Counted from the first letter of the stretch, positions 8,273-17,411 are shown. The stretch: 64,000 nt of DNA from Pedobacter terrae (GCF_900100705.1 NZ_FNCH01000012.1:1-64000); one strand, 5' to 3'. Notes: generated by a model from the letters alone, not told the origin. Numbers and translations: made by a program.

Positions 8273-9871
8273 ATGTTTTTATTAATGAGAAAAGTAGATT
8301 TTCTGGTAATTGGTTCAGGTATAGCGGGTTTGAGTTTTGCACTTAAAGCTGCAAAGTTTGGTAAGGTTTTAATCGTTACTAAATCGAACGAAGATGAATC
8401 CAATACAAAATACGCTCAGGGCGGTGTTGCAGTTGTGGTAGATAAAGGTGATTCTTTTGAGAAACATATTGAAGATACTTTGATTGCCGGTGATGGATTA
8501 TGTGATCAAAAAATTGTGGAAATCGTTGTAAAAGAGGGGCCTCAGCGTATTGAGGAGATCATAGACTATGGTATAAACTTCGATAAGGATAATGCTGGTT
8601 TTTATGATTTAGCGAAGGAGGGGGGGCACTCCGAACACCGTGTTTTACACTATAAAGATATCACCGGATATGAGATTGAACGGGTGTTACTGAATGAAAT
8701 TCATGAGAATAACAACATAGAGATATTAACACATTACTTTGCACTGGAGTTGATTACCCAGCATCACCTTGGTGAGTTTGTGGATAAACGTACCGAAGAT
8801 ATTAACTGTTATGGTGTATATGCCTTTAACACAGAGCTTAACGATGTGGAAAAGATTTTAGCAAATGTGACTGTGATGGCTTCGGGTGGTGCCGGACACG
8901 TATATTCAGCTACCACAAATCCGGTTATTGCAACAGGTGATGGTATGGCCATGGTTTACCGGGCAAAAGGAAAAGTAAGAAATATGGAGTTTATTCAGTT
9001 CCATCCAACGGCTTTATATCACCCTGGAGAGTATCCGTCATTCCTAATTTCGGAAGCGGTTAGAGGTTTTGGTGGAGTTTTAAGGCGTAAGAATGGTGAA
9101 GAATTTATGCACGAGTATGACGAGCGTAAATCATTAGCCCCTCGTGATATTGTAGCCCGTGCAGTTGATAATGAAATGAAGAAATCGGGTGATGAATTTG
9201 TTTATCTTGATATTACGATGCGTAAGAAAGAAGATATTCTGAAGCACTTTCCTAATATATATGCTAAATGCTTATCTATAGGAATTGATATGACGAAAGA
9301 TTATATACCAGTTACGCCTGCATCTCATTATATGTGTGGTGGTATCATGGTTGATGAATATGGTCGTTCTTCAATAAAAAACTTATATGCTTGTGGCGAA
9401 TGTTCATCAACTGGTTTGCACGGTGCTAATAGATTGGCTTCCAATTCGTTATTAGAAGCTACAGTTTTCGCTCATCGAATCTATCAGGATGCTATTGAAA
9501 ACTTTAAAAATAACATTATTCCAGATCACATTCCAGAATGGAATTCGCATGGTGTCACGCAAATTAATGAGGATGTATTGGTAACGCATAACCTGAGGGA
9601 GTTGCAAAAAATTATGGGCGATTATGTCGGGATTGTACGTTCCGATTTTCGTTTGGAACGGGCACATCGTCGCTTGTTTTTAATTTACCAGGAAACGGAA
9701 GAATTTTATAAAAAGAATAAAGTTTCAGTTAAGCTTTGTGAGTTAAGAAATGTAATTCAAACGGCTTATATCGTGATAAAATCTGCTATGCAAAGAAAAG
9801 AAAGCAGGGGATTACATTATACTACAGATTATCCTGAGCATGCTAATGAATTAGTGGATACTGTTTTTTAA
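8273..9871 (+). CDS. nadB: L-aspartate oxidase
   Basis: NadB oxidises L-aspartate to iminoaspartate with FAD, the first step of de novo NAD synthesis, and hands the unstable product to NadA. The 532-residue protein has the FAD-binding start DFLVIGSGIAGLSFALKAA, then SNTKYAQGGVAVV, the active-site region QFHPTALYHPGEYPSFLISE and LAPRDIVARAVDNEM typical of the succinate dehydrogenase/aspartate oxidase family, and a helical C-terminal domain. A second ATG at 8285 (MRKVDFLV) is an equally plausible start. A type C repeat begins 7 bp after the stop. Confidence 0.95.
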   Translation: MFLLMRKVDFLVIGSGIAGLSFALKAAKFGKVLIVTKSNEDESNTKYAQGGVAVVVDKGDSFEKHIEDTLIAGDGLCDQKIVEIVVKEGPQRIEEIIDYGINFDKDNAGFYDLAKEGGHSEHRVLHYKDITGYEIERVLLNEIHENNNIEILTHYFALELITQHHLGEFVDKRTEDINCYGVYAFNTELNDVEKILANVTVMASGGAGHVYSATTNPVIATGDGMAMVYRAKGKVRNMEFIQFHPTALYHPGEYPSFLISEAVRGFGGVLRRKNGEEFMHEYDERKSLAPRDIVARAVDNEMKKSGDEFVYLDITMRKKEDILKHFPNIYAKCLSIGIDMTKDYIPVTPASHYMCGGIMVDEYGRSSIKNLYACGECSSTGLHGANRLASNSLLEATVFAHRIYQDAIENFKNNIIPDHIPEWNSHGVTQINEDVLVTHNLRELQKIMGDYVGIVRSDFRLERAHRRLFLIYQETEEFYKKNKVSVKLCELRNVIQTAYIVIKSAMQRKESRGLHYTTDYPEHANELVDTVF

Positions 9872-9877
9872 TATTTC

Positions 9878-9974
9878 CGTCATGCTGATCCTATAGCGAT
9901 CGGATTTAGTTCAGCACCTAAACACAGCAGATATACAATACATAGAAAGACCCTGAAATAAATTCAGGGTGACG
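9878..9974. repeat. Dispersed palindromic repeat type C (copy C2)
   Basis: The arms are CGTCATGCTGATCCTATAGC and CTGAAATAAATTCAGGGTGACG. It begins 7 bp after the nadB stop and ends 13 bp before the next start codon, so it fills the intergenic gap and would be transcribed in any read-through mRNA. Confidence 0.82.
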
Positions 9975-9987
9975 TTAAAATTAATTT

Positions 9988-10500
9988 ATGCCTTTAATAT
10001 TGCCCGTAAAAGATAAATATCCTGAAATAGGAAAAGATAATTTCATTGCAGAGAATGCCACAATAGTGGGTGATGTAACCATTGGAGATAAATGTTCTGT
10101 ATGGTTTAATGCTGTGATTAGGGGTGATGTGAATGCGATTACCATAGGAAATGAATCAAACATTCAGGATGGCGCAGTAATACATGCCACTTACTTAAAA
10201 GCTTCTACGCATATTGGAAATAGGGTATCAGTTGGACATAATGCTATCGTACATGGTTGTACCGTTCAGGATCATGTTTTGATCGGTATGGGGGCCATTG
10301 TAATGGATCACGTTGTGATAGAGGAATATTGTATCATAGCAGCTGGATCTGTAGTACTGGAGAACACCATCTGCGAAACCGGTTATTTGTATGCCGGTAC
10401 GCCTGCAAAAAAAATAAAGCCCATTACTGATGAGCAAAGGGCTTTATTGAATAAATTACCTGATAATTATATCATGTATTCAGGTTGGTTTACCCAATAG
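9988..10500 (+). CDS. Gamma-class carbonic anhydrase family protein (left-handed beta-helix)
   Basis: The 170-residue protein is built of hexapeptide repeats (IGDKCSVWFNAVIRGD, IGNESNIQDGAVI, IGNRVSVGHNAIV and so on) that fold as a left-handed beta-helix trimer. Histidines 66, 84 and 89 match the three metal ligands of gamma carbonic anhydrases, in DGAVIHATY and VGHNAIVHG. The family includes CamH-type enzymes and YrdA/PaaY proteins whose activity is often unproven. The C-terminal helix (about 135-170) is typical. It could be transcribed with nadB, 116 bp upstream, but a repeat lies between. Confidence 0.9.
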   Translation: MPLILPVKDKYPEIGKDNFIAENATIVGDVTIGDKCSVWFNAVIRGDVNAITIGNESNIQDGAVIHATYLKASTHIGNRVSVGHNAIVHGCTVQDHVLIGMGAIVMDHVVIEEYCIIAAGSVVLENTICETGYLYAGTPAKKIKPITDEQRALLNKLPDNYIMYSGWFTQ

Positions 10501-10504
10501 TTTC

Positions 10505-10579
10505 CGTCGTGCTGAACTTGTTTCAGCATCTTTTTTAAGACCCTGAAATAAATACGATAGTTATCGGATCAGGGTGACG
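10505..10579. repeat. Dispersed palindromic repeat type C (copy C3)
   Basis: The left arm is CGTCGTGCTGAACTTGTTTCAGCATC. The right arm is interrupted by a nested ATACGATAGTTATCGGATC hairpin before CAGGGTGACG. It sits between two convergent genes, 5 bp from one stop and 13 bp from the other, where a bidirectional terminator would be expected. Confidence 0.8.
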
Positions 10580-10591
10580 ATCTATCAGTAT

Positions 10592-12235
10592 TTAATCGCT
10601 TTTAGGCGGTGGTATGACCAATGGATCTTCACGTTCCCAATTGGGTTTTAAATCCATTAATGCCTTCAAATACCATACTTTTTCGGGTTGATATCCTTCC
10701 TTAACATTTCCTGTGTCCCAGATGCCATTTTTATTTTCATCATAAATAACCCTCAGCATGTACTTACCTGCCGGATATTTGGAGAAAGTAACTTTTGTGT
10801 TTTTGCTAACTGGAAAAGATTTTATGACATCTTTTTTTTCATTTAGAAACTGTACTACATAGCTTTTTGAAGTATCCGGAACGGTTACATTTAATAACAG
10901 AGTGGTATAAGCATCTTGGCTTTCCAGCGTAAAGCGTTTGGTTATATCTTTATTTTTCGCATTAAATATAGCTGTGAATGCGCCAGCACCCAGTTTTAAA
11001 TCATAGTTTCTTTTATGCTTCCATGGATATCTGATGTAGTATTTAAGAAAATCCACACTATCTTTAACTACCTCGAAAGCTGTTCGTTTAACTGAATCTT
11101 CTAAGAGGGTAATTTTAGATGGATCTGCACCAGTTATCGGAAAAGGAAAAGTTAAGGTTAACTGCTGGAACGGGTTTAATTTGCCGCCCAATAAATTATC
11201 AGAAATGGTAAGATCGCGTGTGTAAGTATCTTTTTTACCTTTGGTAAAATTTAGGGTTTGCAAGAGCTTTCCCTGATCTTCAATAGCCACCTTTACTGAA
11301 TCGAAACTCATGTCTTTCAGCCAGATTTTAGCGGTATCATTGTTTTTGGTAAAATGGACATACTTGCCCACATCTACTGAAGGAGGATCTGTTATAGTTA
11401 TTTTAGGGCTTTTAAGCTGCTGATTTAAGATGATTGATATACTACCATCGTTATTCAGTTTACGGTCTAATACGCGAAATTCTGGAGCCAGTTCTTTAAA
11501 AATCTGCAGGTTAATATTCTCCAGGTTTTTATCAATTACGAGGGGTTCTTTTATAAATCCAACTTCATCAGAAATCTGTTGATATATTTTATCCCCACCT
11601 CCGGTACTTTCTTTAATGGCATAAACTTTATAAGTACCTTTTCTGAGGTTACTTAATTTGTAGGTGCCGGCACTATCGGTTGTGGTATATATTGATGGAC
11701 GTCTTTTTCCAAAAATGGTATCTCTTTCTAAAGGCAAAATAAATACAGTAGCTTCTTTTTCCGGCTCATCACTTAATGAATTGATTACTTTACCACTGAT
11801 CGATAATGAATCTATATCTGGTCCGGTTGAAAAGACATAAGATAAATTTTTAACAACATTTCCTTCATTCACATCTGCAACCGATTTTCCGAAGTTTAAG
11901 GTATAAGTTGTATTTTTCTCTAAAGAATCCTTGAGGATAATTTCTAATCGCTTTTGTCTCTTTCTTAACTCCGGAACCCTTTCCTGATCAGGAGAAATTG
12001 AAAATTCTTTAAACTCATCTTTCAAATTAAAATATTCGTCGAATTCTATTACGATTTTTTTAGCATTGAAATTTCTAGTCAGGTTCTTTGGGATCATGCT
12101 CAAAACTTTCGGTGGCTTGGTATCTTTTGGTCCACCTTGTGGTGTTTGTATACTTGCGCAACCAAAAAATAGGAGCAGGGTCATAACGGCCACTAGATTT
12201 TTAAGCTTAAAATAACTGTCTTTTAAATTTGGCAT
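10592..12235 (-). CDS. Ig-like domain lipoprotein
   Basis: The 547-residue protein has a lipoprotein signal with the lipid-anchor cysteine at residue 26 (LLLFFGC). Next comes a bacterial Ig-like domain (Big_5 type, about 38-135) with the phrase KPPKVLSMIPKNLTRNF, then a carboxypeptidase-regulatory-like segment around GTYKLSNLRKGTYKVYAIKE, and a similar segment near the C-terminus (YPAGKYMLRVIYDENKNGIW). These are surface or periplasmic beta-sandwich modules with no visible catalytic residues. Orthologues are widespread in Bacteroidota, usually annotated only as Ig-like proteins. The role is unknown; a structural or envelope function is an inference. It is probably monocistronic. Confidence 0.82.
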   Translation of the reverse strand: MPNLKDSYFKLKNLVAVMTLLLFFGCASIQTPQGGPKDTKPPKVLSMIPKNLTRNFNAKKIVIEFDEYFNLKDEFKEFSISPDQERVPELRKRQKRLEIILKDSLEKNTTYTLNFGKSVADVNEGNVVKNLSYVFSTGPDIDSLSISGKVINSLSDEPEKEATVFILPLERDTIFGKRRPSIYTTTDSAGTYKLSNLRKGTYKVYAIKESTGGGDKIYQQISDEVGFIKEPLVIDKNLENINLQIFKELAPEFRVLDRKLNNDGSISIILNQQLKSPKITITDPPSVDVGKYVHFTKNNDTAKIWLKDMSFDSVKVAIEDQGKLLQTLNFTKGKKDTYTRDLTISDNLLGGKLNPFQQLTLTFPFPITGADPSKITLLEDSVKRTAFEVVKDSVDFLKYYIRYPWKHKRNYDLKLGAGAFTAIFNAKNKDITKRFTLESQDAYTTLLLNVTVPDTSKSYVVQFLNEKKDVIKSFPVSKNTKVTFSKYPAGKYMLRVIYDENKNGIWDTGNVKEGYQPEKVWYLKALMDLKPNWEREDPLVIPPPKSD

Positions 12236-12356
12236 ATTTTAATCGTTCTGACGAATTTTTATACTTTTTGGATTCTTATATTTAAAAAATATTTTTTCTT
12301 TCTTAAATAGCTTTATTTAAAGTCATATTTATTTTAGTTAAATATCTGATAATCAG

Positions 12357-14219
12357 TTACTTATTAATATAGACCATCAAAACCGAAATATCTGATGGCG
12401 AAACACCAGAAATTCTAGATGCCTGACCTAAAGTACGCGGTTTTATCTTAAATAATTTTTCGCGTGCTTCTTTTGATATGGAAACGATTTTATTATAGTC
12501 AAAATCTGGCTTGATTTCTTTATCTTCCATCTTTAGCATTTTAGCTACAATCTCATTCTCTTTTTCAAAATAACTTTCATATTTAATTTTAATTTCGGCT
12601 TGTTCAATAGTTTCTTTATCTAAAACTTTTGTTGCTTCGGCTAATGGTTTACTTACTTTAATGATATCTTGTAAACCAATATGAGGTCTGCCAACTAAGC
12701 TATGAATTTTTACATTTTGGTTTAAAGTATTCGAGCCTAAACTTTCAAGCATTGGATTTGCATCCGTCATTTCAATGCCCTGGCTTTTTGTAAATTTTAC
12801 CAAAGCATCGGCATCAGTAACTTTTTGAGTTACCTTAGCCAAGCGCTCGTCCGAAATTAACCCAAGTTCATGGCCAATAGGAGAGAGGCGGATATCTGCA
12901 TTATCTTGTCTTAATAATAAACGATGTTCAGCTCTTGAAGTAAACATGCGATAAGGTTCTTCTGTTCCTTTAGTTACTAGATCATCGATTAAAACACCAA
13001 TATAACTTTCGGATCTTTTCATGATCAGTTCGTGTTTATCAGTAATTTTTTGATGTGCATTTATACCTGCCATGAAGCCTTGACAAGCTGCCTCTTCGTA
13101 CCCAGTAGTTCCATTTATTTGTCCGGCTAAAAATAAATTGCTGATCAATTTAGTTTCCAGCGTTAAAGATAATTGGGTAGGTGGGAAGAAATCATATTCT
13201 ATGGCATAACCTGGTCTAAACATTTTTGCTTGTTCGAAACCTGGAATTAATCTTAACGCTTTAAATTGTACGTCTTCCGGAAGCGAGGTGGAAAATCCAT
13301 TCACATATATTTCGCAAGTATTCCAACCTTCAGGTTCAACAAAAATTTGATGTCTGTCGCGCTCTGCGAAGCGATTAATTTTATCTTCAATAGAAGGGCA
13401 ATATCTCGGACCTAAGCCTTTGATTCGGCCGGTAAACATCGGCGATTTTTCAAAACCTTCTTTCAAAGTTTCATGTACGTTGTCATTTGTATAAGTAATC
13501 CAGCAACAACGTTGATCGGTTGAAACTTCGGTATCCGTGTAGGAGAATTTCCCTGGATTTTCATCTCCCCATTGTTCTTCCATTTTGGAGTAGTCAAGGC
13601 TTCTGCCATCAACGCGGGGTGGGGTACCGGTTTTCATCCTACCAGCTTCCATGCCTAGTTCTACCAATTGTTCGGTAATACCGGTTGATGCTCTTTCAGC
13701 TGTTCTACCACCACCAAATTTCTTTTCACCGATGTGCATTACACCGTTTAAGAAAGTTCCATTAGTTAGTACAACAGCTGTACTTTCAATTTCAATACCC
13801 AAAGAGGTTTTAACGCCATATACTGTATTGTCTTTTACGAGTAGGCCAACGACACTATCTTGCCATATATCTAGATTTGCTGTTCGTTCTAATGCTAAAC
13901 GCCATTCTTCTGCAAAACGCATTCTATCTATTTGTGCTCTCGGACTCCACATAGCAGGGCCTTTTGATTTATTGAGCATGCGAAATTGAATAGTCGATTT
14001 ATCAGAGATGATTCCTGAATACCCACCCATTGCATCCACCTCACGAACGATTTGTCCTTTGGCGACGCCACCCATTGCAGGGTTACAACTCATTTGGGCA
14101 ATGGTCCCCATATTCATTGTAATTAATAAAACAGATGATCCTAAGTTAGCAGCGGCAGCAGCAGCTTCACATCCTGCATGTCCGGCACCAACAACTATCA
14201 AATCGTATTTTGAAAACAT
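12357..14219 (-). CDS. mnmG: tRNA uridine-5-carboxymethylaminomethyl(34) synthesis enzyme MnmG
   Basis: With MnmE, MnmG installs the 5-carboxymethylaminomethyl group on U34 of certain tRNAs, using FAD, NADH and methylene-THF. The 620-residue protein has the FAD motif VVGAGHAGCEAAAAAANLG, then CNPAMGGVAKGQIVREVDAMGG, GRMKTGTPPRVDG with its glycine loop, GLGPRYCPSIEDK, and the C-terminal helical domain ending ASRISGVSPSDISVLMVYINK. These are full-length family landmarks. Two parS sites lie just upstream. In many bacteria mnmG (gidA) is close to the replication origin, which agrees with the parS sites. Confidence 0.97.
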   Translation of the reverse strand: MFSKYDLIVVGAGHAGCEAAAAAANLGSSVLLITMNMGTIAQMSCNPAMGGVAKGQIVREVDAMGGYSGIISDKSTIQFRMLNKSKGPAMWSPRAQIDRMRFAEEWRLALERTANLDIWQDSVVGLLVKDNTVYGVKTSLGIEIESTAVVLTNGTFLNGVMHIGEKKFGGGRTAERASTGITEQLVELGMEAGRMKTGTPPRVDGRSLDYSKMEEQWGDENPGKFSYTDTEVSTDQRCCWITYTNDNVHETLKEGFEKSPMFTGRIKGLGPRYCPSIEDKINRFAERDRHQIFVEPEGWNTCEIYVNGFSTSLPEDVQFKALRLIPGFEQAKMFRPGYAIEYDFFPPTQLSLTLETKLISNLFLAGQINGTTGYEEAACQGFMAGINAHQKITDKHELIMKRSESYIGVLIDDLVTKGTEEPYRMFTSRAEHRLLLRQDNADIRLSPIGHELGLISDERLAKVTQKVTDADALVKFTKSQGIEMTDANPMLESLGSNTLNQNVKIHSLVGRPHIGLQDIIKVSKPLAEATKVLDKETIEQAEIKIKYESYFEKENEIVAKMLKMEDKEIKPDFDYNKIVSISKEAREKLFKIKPRTLGQASRISGVSPSDISVLMVYINK

Positions 14220-14237
14220 TTTACTTTGTATTAGAAT

Positions 14238-14253
14238 TGTTCCACGTGAAACA
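14238..14253. promoter_or_regulatory. parS site 1 (ParB-binding palindrome)
   Basis: The 16-base sequence TGTTCCACGTGAAACA matches the widely conserved chromosomal parS site. It lies 19 bp upstream of the mnmG start. ParB loads here and recruits SMC/condensin for origin segregation. The match is base-for-base to the known consensus, and a second identical copy lies 59 bp away. Confidence 0.92.
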
Positions 14254-14312
14254 ATTTGTTTTACTCTCTCTTCGTACTATCTGATAATTGCAGGATAGGA
14301 TTAATATTGTAA

Positions 14313-14328
14313 TGTTCCACGTGAAACA
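14313..14328. promoter_or_regulatory. parS site 2 (ParB-binding palindrome)
   Basis: A second copy of TGTTCCACGTGAAACA, identical to the first, in the mnmG to ABC-F intergenic gap. parS sites in Bacteroidota normally lie close to the replication origin. parA and parB themselves are not in this window. Confidence 0.92.
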
Positions 14329-14361
14329 TCGAAGAGAAACCATTATTATTATGCTTTTATT

Positions 14362-16224
14362 TTATTCTGAAAGTTCCAACCAGCGCATGGTATAATCATC
14401 TAATCTGGATTTCAGTTTTTCTATTTCTGCTGATAATTCTTGAATTTTAATATAATCTGAAGCATCTATATTGTTTAAGGTTTGTGTTAATATGGCTATT
14501 TTATTTTCCGTTTCCTCCATACCTTTTTCACTCTCTGCTAATTCTTTTTGTTCTTTGAAATTCAACTTTTTTGCTGCTTTAGCCGGAGTTTGTTCTATAA
14601 CTGGAGCAGGGGATTTTTTATTTTCCATTTTAATTTTAGGCTGCTCTAAGCTTAAACGGTATTCAGAATAATTACCGTTATAAATTTTAACAACGCCCTC
14701 GCCCTCCATAATGAAAAGCTGATCACTCATTTTATCGAGTAAATATCTATCGTGGGAAACCAACATCAAGATGCCGGGAAAATTTTCCAGGAATTCTTCA
14801 AGAACATTTAAGGTGTCAATATCCAGATCATTGGTCGGCTCATCCAGAATTAAAAAGTTAGGGTTTTGCATCAAGACTTTCATCAGGTTCAAACGTTTCT
14901 TTTCACCACCACTTAATTTCTCTACCATGCCGTGTTGCTTTTTAGGCGGGAAAAGAAAAAGTGTTAATAGGGCAGAAGCAGTAATTACAGAACCGTCTGC
15001 CATTTTAATATATTCGGCATCAGATTTTACAATATCGATTACGCGTTCTTTTGGATCGAAAGTTAAACCGCCTTGTTTATAATATCCAAACACAGTTGTT
15101 TCTCCCGTTTCAACTTTACCTGTATCTGGTGTTAATTGACTAGTGATGATATTTAATAGCGTAGATTTTCCAGTTCCGTTTTTACCTGCCAAGCCAATCC
15201 GATCACCTTTTTTAAAGGTATAGCTGAAATCATTGATGATTGGACGCCCATCAAAGGATTTTTCAATATGTTCAACCTCAATAATCTTTCCGCCTTGACG
15301 AGACATCTTCATTTGGAGGTTAATACTCTGATTATCAGACTTTTTCTTGGTTTTTTCTTCTAAATCGTAAAAAGCATTGATTCTGGCGTTAGATTTTGTT
15401 CCACGAGCCTGTGGCATACGCCTCATCCACTCCAATTCTTTCTTTAATAGCTGTTGGTTCTTATGTAAAACCGTTGCGTCTAACGCTTCCCTTTCGCTTT
15501 TCTTTTCTAAGAAGTAAGCATAATTTCCATTATAATTGAAAATTTTTCCCCGGTCTAATTCTACGATGGTATTACAAACATTATCTAAAAAGTACCTGTC
15601 ATGGGTAACCAATAAAATTGTTTTTTGTCCTGTAGTTAATAATTTCTCCAGCCATTCGATGGTATCGATATCCAAATGGTTGGTAGGCTCATCGAGTACC
15701 AGAATTTCTGGATCCTCAATTAAAAGTTTAGCTAATGCTAAACGTTTTTTTTGCCCGCCGGATAGGGTAGATATTTTTTGTTGTAGATGAGTAATCCCCA
15801 TTCGGTTAAGAATGGTTTTAATCTCATGTTCATATTCCCAGGCATTATGCTCACTTAATTCTTCATATAAGCGGTTAAGTGTTTTTTCATCGGGGTTTGG
15901 ATTTTCAATTAATTCTTCATATTCTTTAATGAGCTGCTGCTGTTTATTTTCAAGCGAAAAGATATGGTCGCTAATAGAAAAACCTTCAGTAAATTGAGGT
16001 TCCTGATCTAAAAAACCGATTTTAACGGATTTATTTTTTACAATTTTACCTTCGAGGGGAGGGAAACGCTCGGCAAGTAATTTCAATAATGTACTCTTAC
16101 CTGCACCATTAATACCAACCAACGCCACGCGCTGTCCGGAATTAATTCCCAAGGTTAAATTCTTAAATAACCATTCATCATGATAACCATGACCTAAGCC
16201 TTCTGCCGCAATTAATGTGCTCAA
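14362..16224 (-). CDS. ABC-F family ATPase, Uup-like
   Basis: A soluble protein with two ATP-binding cassettes and no membrane segments, as in ABC-F translation factors and Uup. Of 620 residues, cassette 1 has GINGAGKSTL, LSGGQKKRLALAKLL and ILVLDEPTNHLD; cassette 2 has GKNGTGKSTL, LSGGEKKRLNLMKVL and FLILDEPTNDLD. Between them is the charged linker. The C-terminal coiled coil (about 545-620) suggests Uup rather than EttA; Uup acts on ribosomes and branched DNA. The subfamily is my inference. It is adjacent to mnmG on the same strand, but the parS pair lies between. Confidence 0.88.
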   Translation of the reverse strand: MSTLIAAEGLGHGYHDEWLFKNLTLGINSGQRVALVGINGAGKSTLLKLLAERFPPLEGKIVKNKSVKIGFLDQEPQFTEGFSISDHIFSLENKQQQLIKEYEELIENPNPDEKTLNRLYEELSEHNAWEYEHEIKTILNRMGITHLQQKISTLSGGQKKRLALAKLLIEDPEILVLDEPTNHLDIDTIEWLEKLLTTGQKTILLVTHDRYFLDNVCNTIVELDRGKIFNYNGNYAYFLEKKSEREALDATVLHKNQQLLKKELEWMRRMPQARGTKSNARINAFYDLEEKTKKKSDNQSINLQMKMSRQGGKIIEVEHIEKSFDGRPIINDFSYTFKKGDRIGLAGKNGTGKSTLLNIITSQLTPDTGKVETGETTVFGYYKQGGLTFDPKERVIDIVKSDAEYIKMADGSVITASALLTLFLFPPKKQHGMVEKLSGGEKKRLNLMKVLMQNPNFLILDEPTNDLDIDTLNVLEEFLENFPGILMLVSHDRYLLDKMSDQLFIMEGEGVVKIYNGNYSEYRLSLEQPKIKMENKKSPAPVIEQTPAKAAKKLNFKEQKELAESEKGMEETENKIAILTQTLNNIDASDYIKIQELSAEIEKLKSRLDDYTMRWLELSE

Positions 16225-16261
16225 TTTTTTTGTATTTCGGATTTATAAAGAAAAATTAGTG

Positions 16262-16269
16262 CAAAGGTA
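16262..16269 (-). promoter_or_regulatory. Bacteroidota -7 box upstream of ABC-F gene
   Basis: On the minus strand the octamer reads TACCTTTG, the Bacteroidota -7 consensus TAnnTTTG, 38 bp upstream of the start. I could not find a good TTG -33 element, so the call rests on the -7 box and position. Confidence 0.4.
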
Positions 16270-16393
16270 AGTATAAATTATTTTGGAATGCTAAATAGAT
16301 ATTTCAAAGCTGTTGTATATCAGCTAAAATGGCAGAAGCTTGATGTATTGGGATTTGAATTACAAGCTTATTAAATAATATTTATAAAGAAAA

Positions 16394-16448
16394 CAGCGGT
16401 CGGAATCGCTCCACCGCTGCTTCAATCATTAACTAAAACTAAACTTTA
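16394..16448 (-). ncRNA. Structured hairpin, candidate small-RNA 3' end (copy 1)
   Basis: On the minus strand: stem AGCGGT, inner pair GGA, loop GCGAT, TCC, one bulged base, stem ACCGCT, then TTTTCTTT, like an intrinsic terminator. Copy 2 at 54179-54204 has the same architecture with a different outer stem, and both are preceded (minus strand) by AGTTTAGTTTnAG-like sequence. The shared loop and compensating stems suggest a real RNA structure. Transcript extent is unknown, and no clear promoter was seen for this copy. Confidence 0.5.
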
Positions 16449-16694
16449 TCTTGTATATGTGACTTGGCGATATAAATCAAGTCCTATATTTATTGTCGCT
16501 TTTTAATATAAGACGTTGGTAAGGGAGGAAAGTTGCAGATAGATTGCTGGTATTATACCAGCTGTGTTTAATTATCGACGAACGCCAATAACATTTAGAC
16601 GAAAAGAAAAACTAGAGAGGTGTATTTTGTGAAAAATGAGTTATAGGTAAAGATTCTTCGTTGGGCTATCATTGACAGACTCCAATAGAAAAAT

Positions 16695-16788
16695 CGTCAT
16701 TGCGAGGAACGAAGCAATCTTAATGCGCACGCTAGTAGCGATCGTTGTAAGATTCTTCGTCGGCTGAAAAAGCCTTCTCGCAATGACG
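16695..16788. repeat. Dispersed palindromic repeat type A (copy A3)
   Basis: The arms are CGTCATTGCGAGGAACGAAG and CTTCTCGCAATGACG, with CAATCTTA paired to TAAGATTC inside and a nested GGCTGAAAAAGCC hairpin in the right arm. The same GGCTGAAAAAGCC insert is in copy A4 and the half copy at 34695-34733. Confidence 0.85.
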
Positions 16789-16885
16789 ATGCCTTTTGGC
16801 TTTTCAATTTGCTAAATTATCTGTCATTGCTATTGATTTTTGTACAACAAATTATTCAGCAAGATATTAAGGTGGAAGTGGAAAT

Positions 16886-17323
16886 TTAAACTAATCCGAA
16901 TTCATTTCTATAACCTAAATATTCATCTTCTTTCTGCGTCATAAGGGTTTTGGCAGCTTTTCCTTTGTCTTTATAACCCAATAAGTGTAATGTTCCATGA
17001 ATCATGATACGGCAAACCTCATCAAATGCTGAAGTTTTAAAGGTTTTAGCATTTTCCTTTATGCGCTCGATGCTAATGAATATATCGCTTACAATGTGTT
17101 TTGCTTCTTCAGAATTATCGAATGTAATGATATCGGTATAGGTATCATGATTTAAATATTGTTGATTGATGCCTAAAAGATATTCATCACTACAGAAAAT
17201 AAAATTAAGTTCTTGCAATTTATACCCTTCCTTTTCTATAGTAGCTTTGACCCACTTTTTGATTTTAAGTTTCTGTGGAAGGTTATAGCTAATGGATTCT
17301 GTAAAAAAAGATATTGCAGGCAT
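16886..17323 (-). CDS. ybeY: rRNA maturation endoribonuclease YbeY
   Basis: YbeY is a zinc endoribonuclease needed for 16S rRNA 3'-end maturation and ribosome quality control. The 145-residue protein matches the family in size and has ITFDNSEEAKHIVSDIFIS followed by the active-site helix RIMIHGTLHLLGYKDK. Two of the three classic zinc histidines (HGxLHLxG) are present. The third, His in GYDH of most bacteria, is replaced in GYKDK, where the aspartate is the likely ligand, a variant I believe is common in Bacteroidota. There is no upstream partner on the same strand within 260 bp. Confidence 0.93.
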   Translation of the reverse strand: MPAISFFTESISYNLPQKLKIKKWVKATIEKEGYKLQELNFIFCSDEYLLGINQQYLNHDTYTDIITFDNSEEAKHIVSDIFISIERIKENAKTFKTSAFDEVCRIMIHGTLHLLGYKDKGKAAKTLMTQKEDEYLGYRNEFGLV

Positions 17324-17411
17324 ACTGTAATGTTTATGGCTGCAAATTTAAGAAAATATTACGGTAGCTTTATCAATCAGAATAATTGGAGAAATGATTA
17401 AGATAGAGACT

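Larger units (their letters stand above)
16225..16885. other. Gene-free interval with promoter, hairpin and repeat
   Basis: No open frame here looks like a gene. The interval holds a -7 box for the ABC-F gene (CAAAGGTA at 16262-16269, read on the minus strand), the structured hairpin at 16394-16448, a short unit at 16650-16694 that is repeated inverted at 34364-34407, and repeat A3. The rest shows nothing I can name. Confidence 0.7.
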
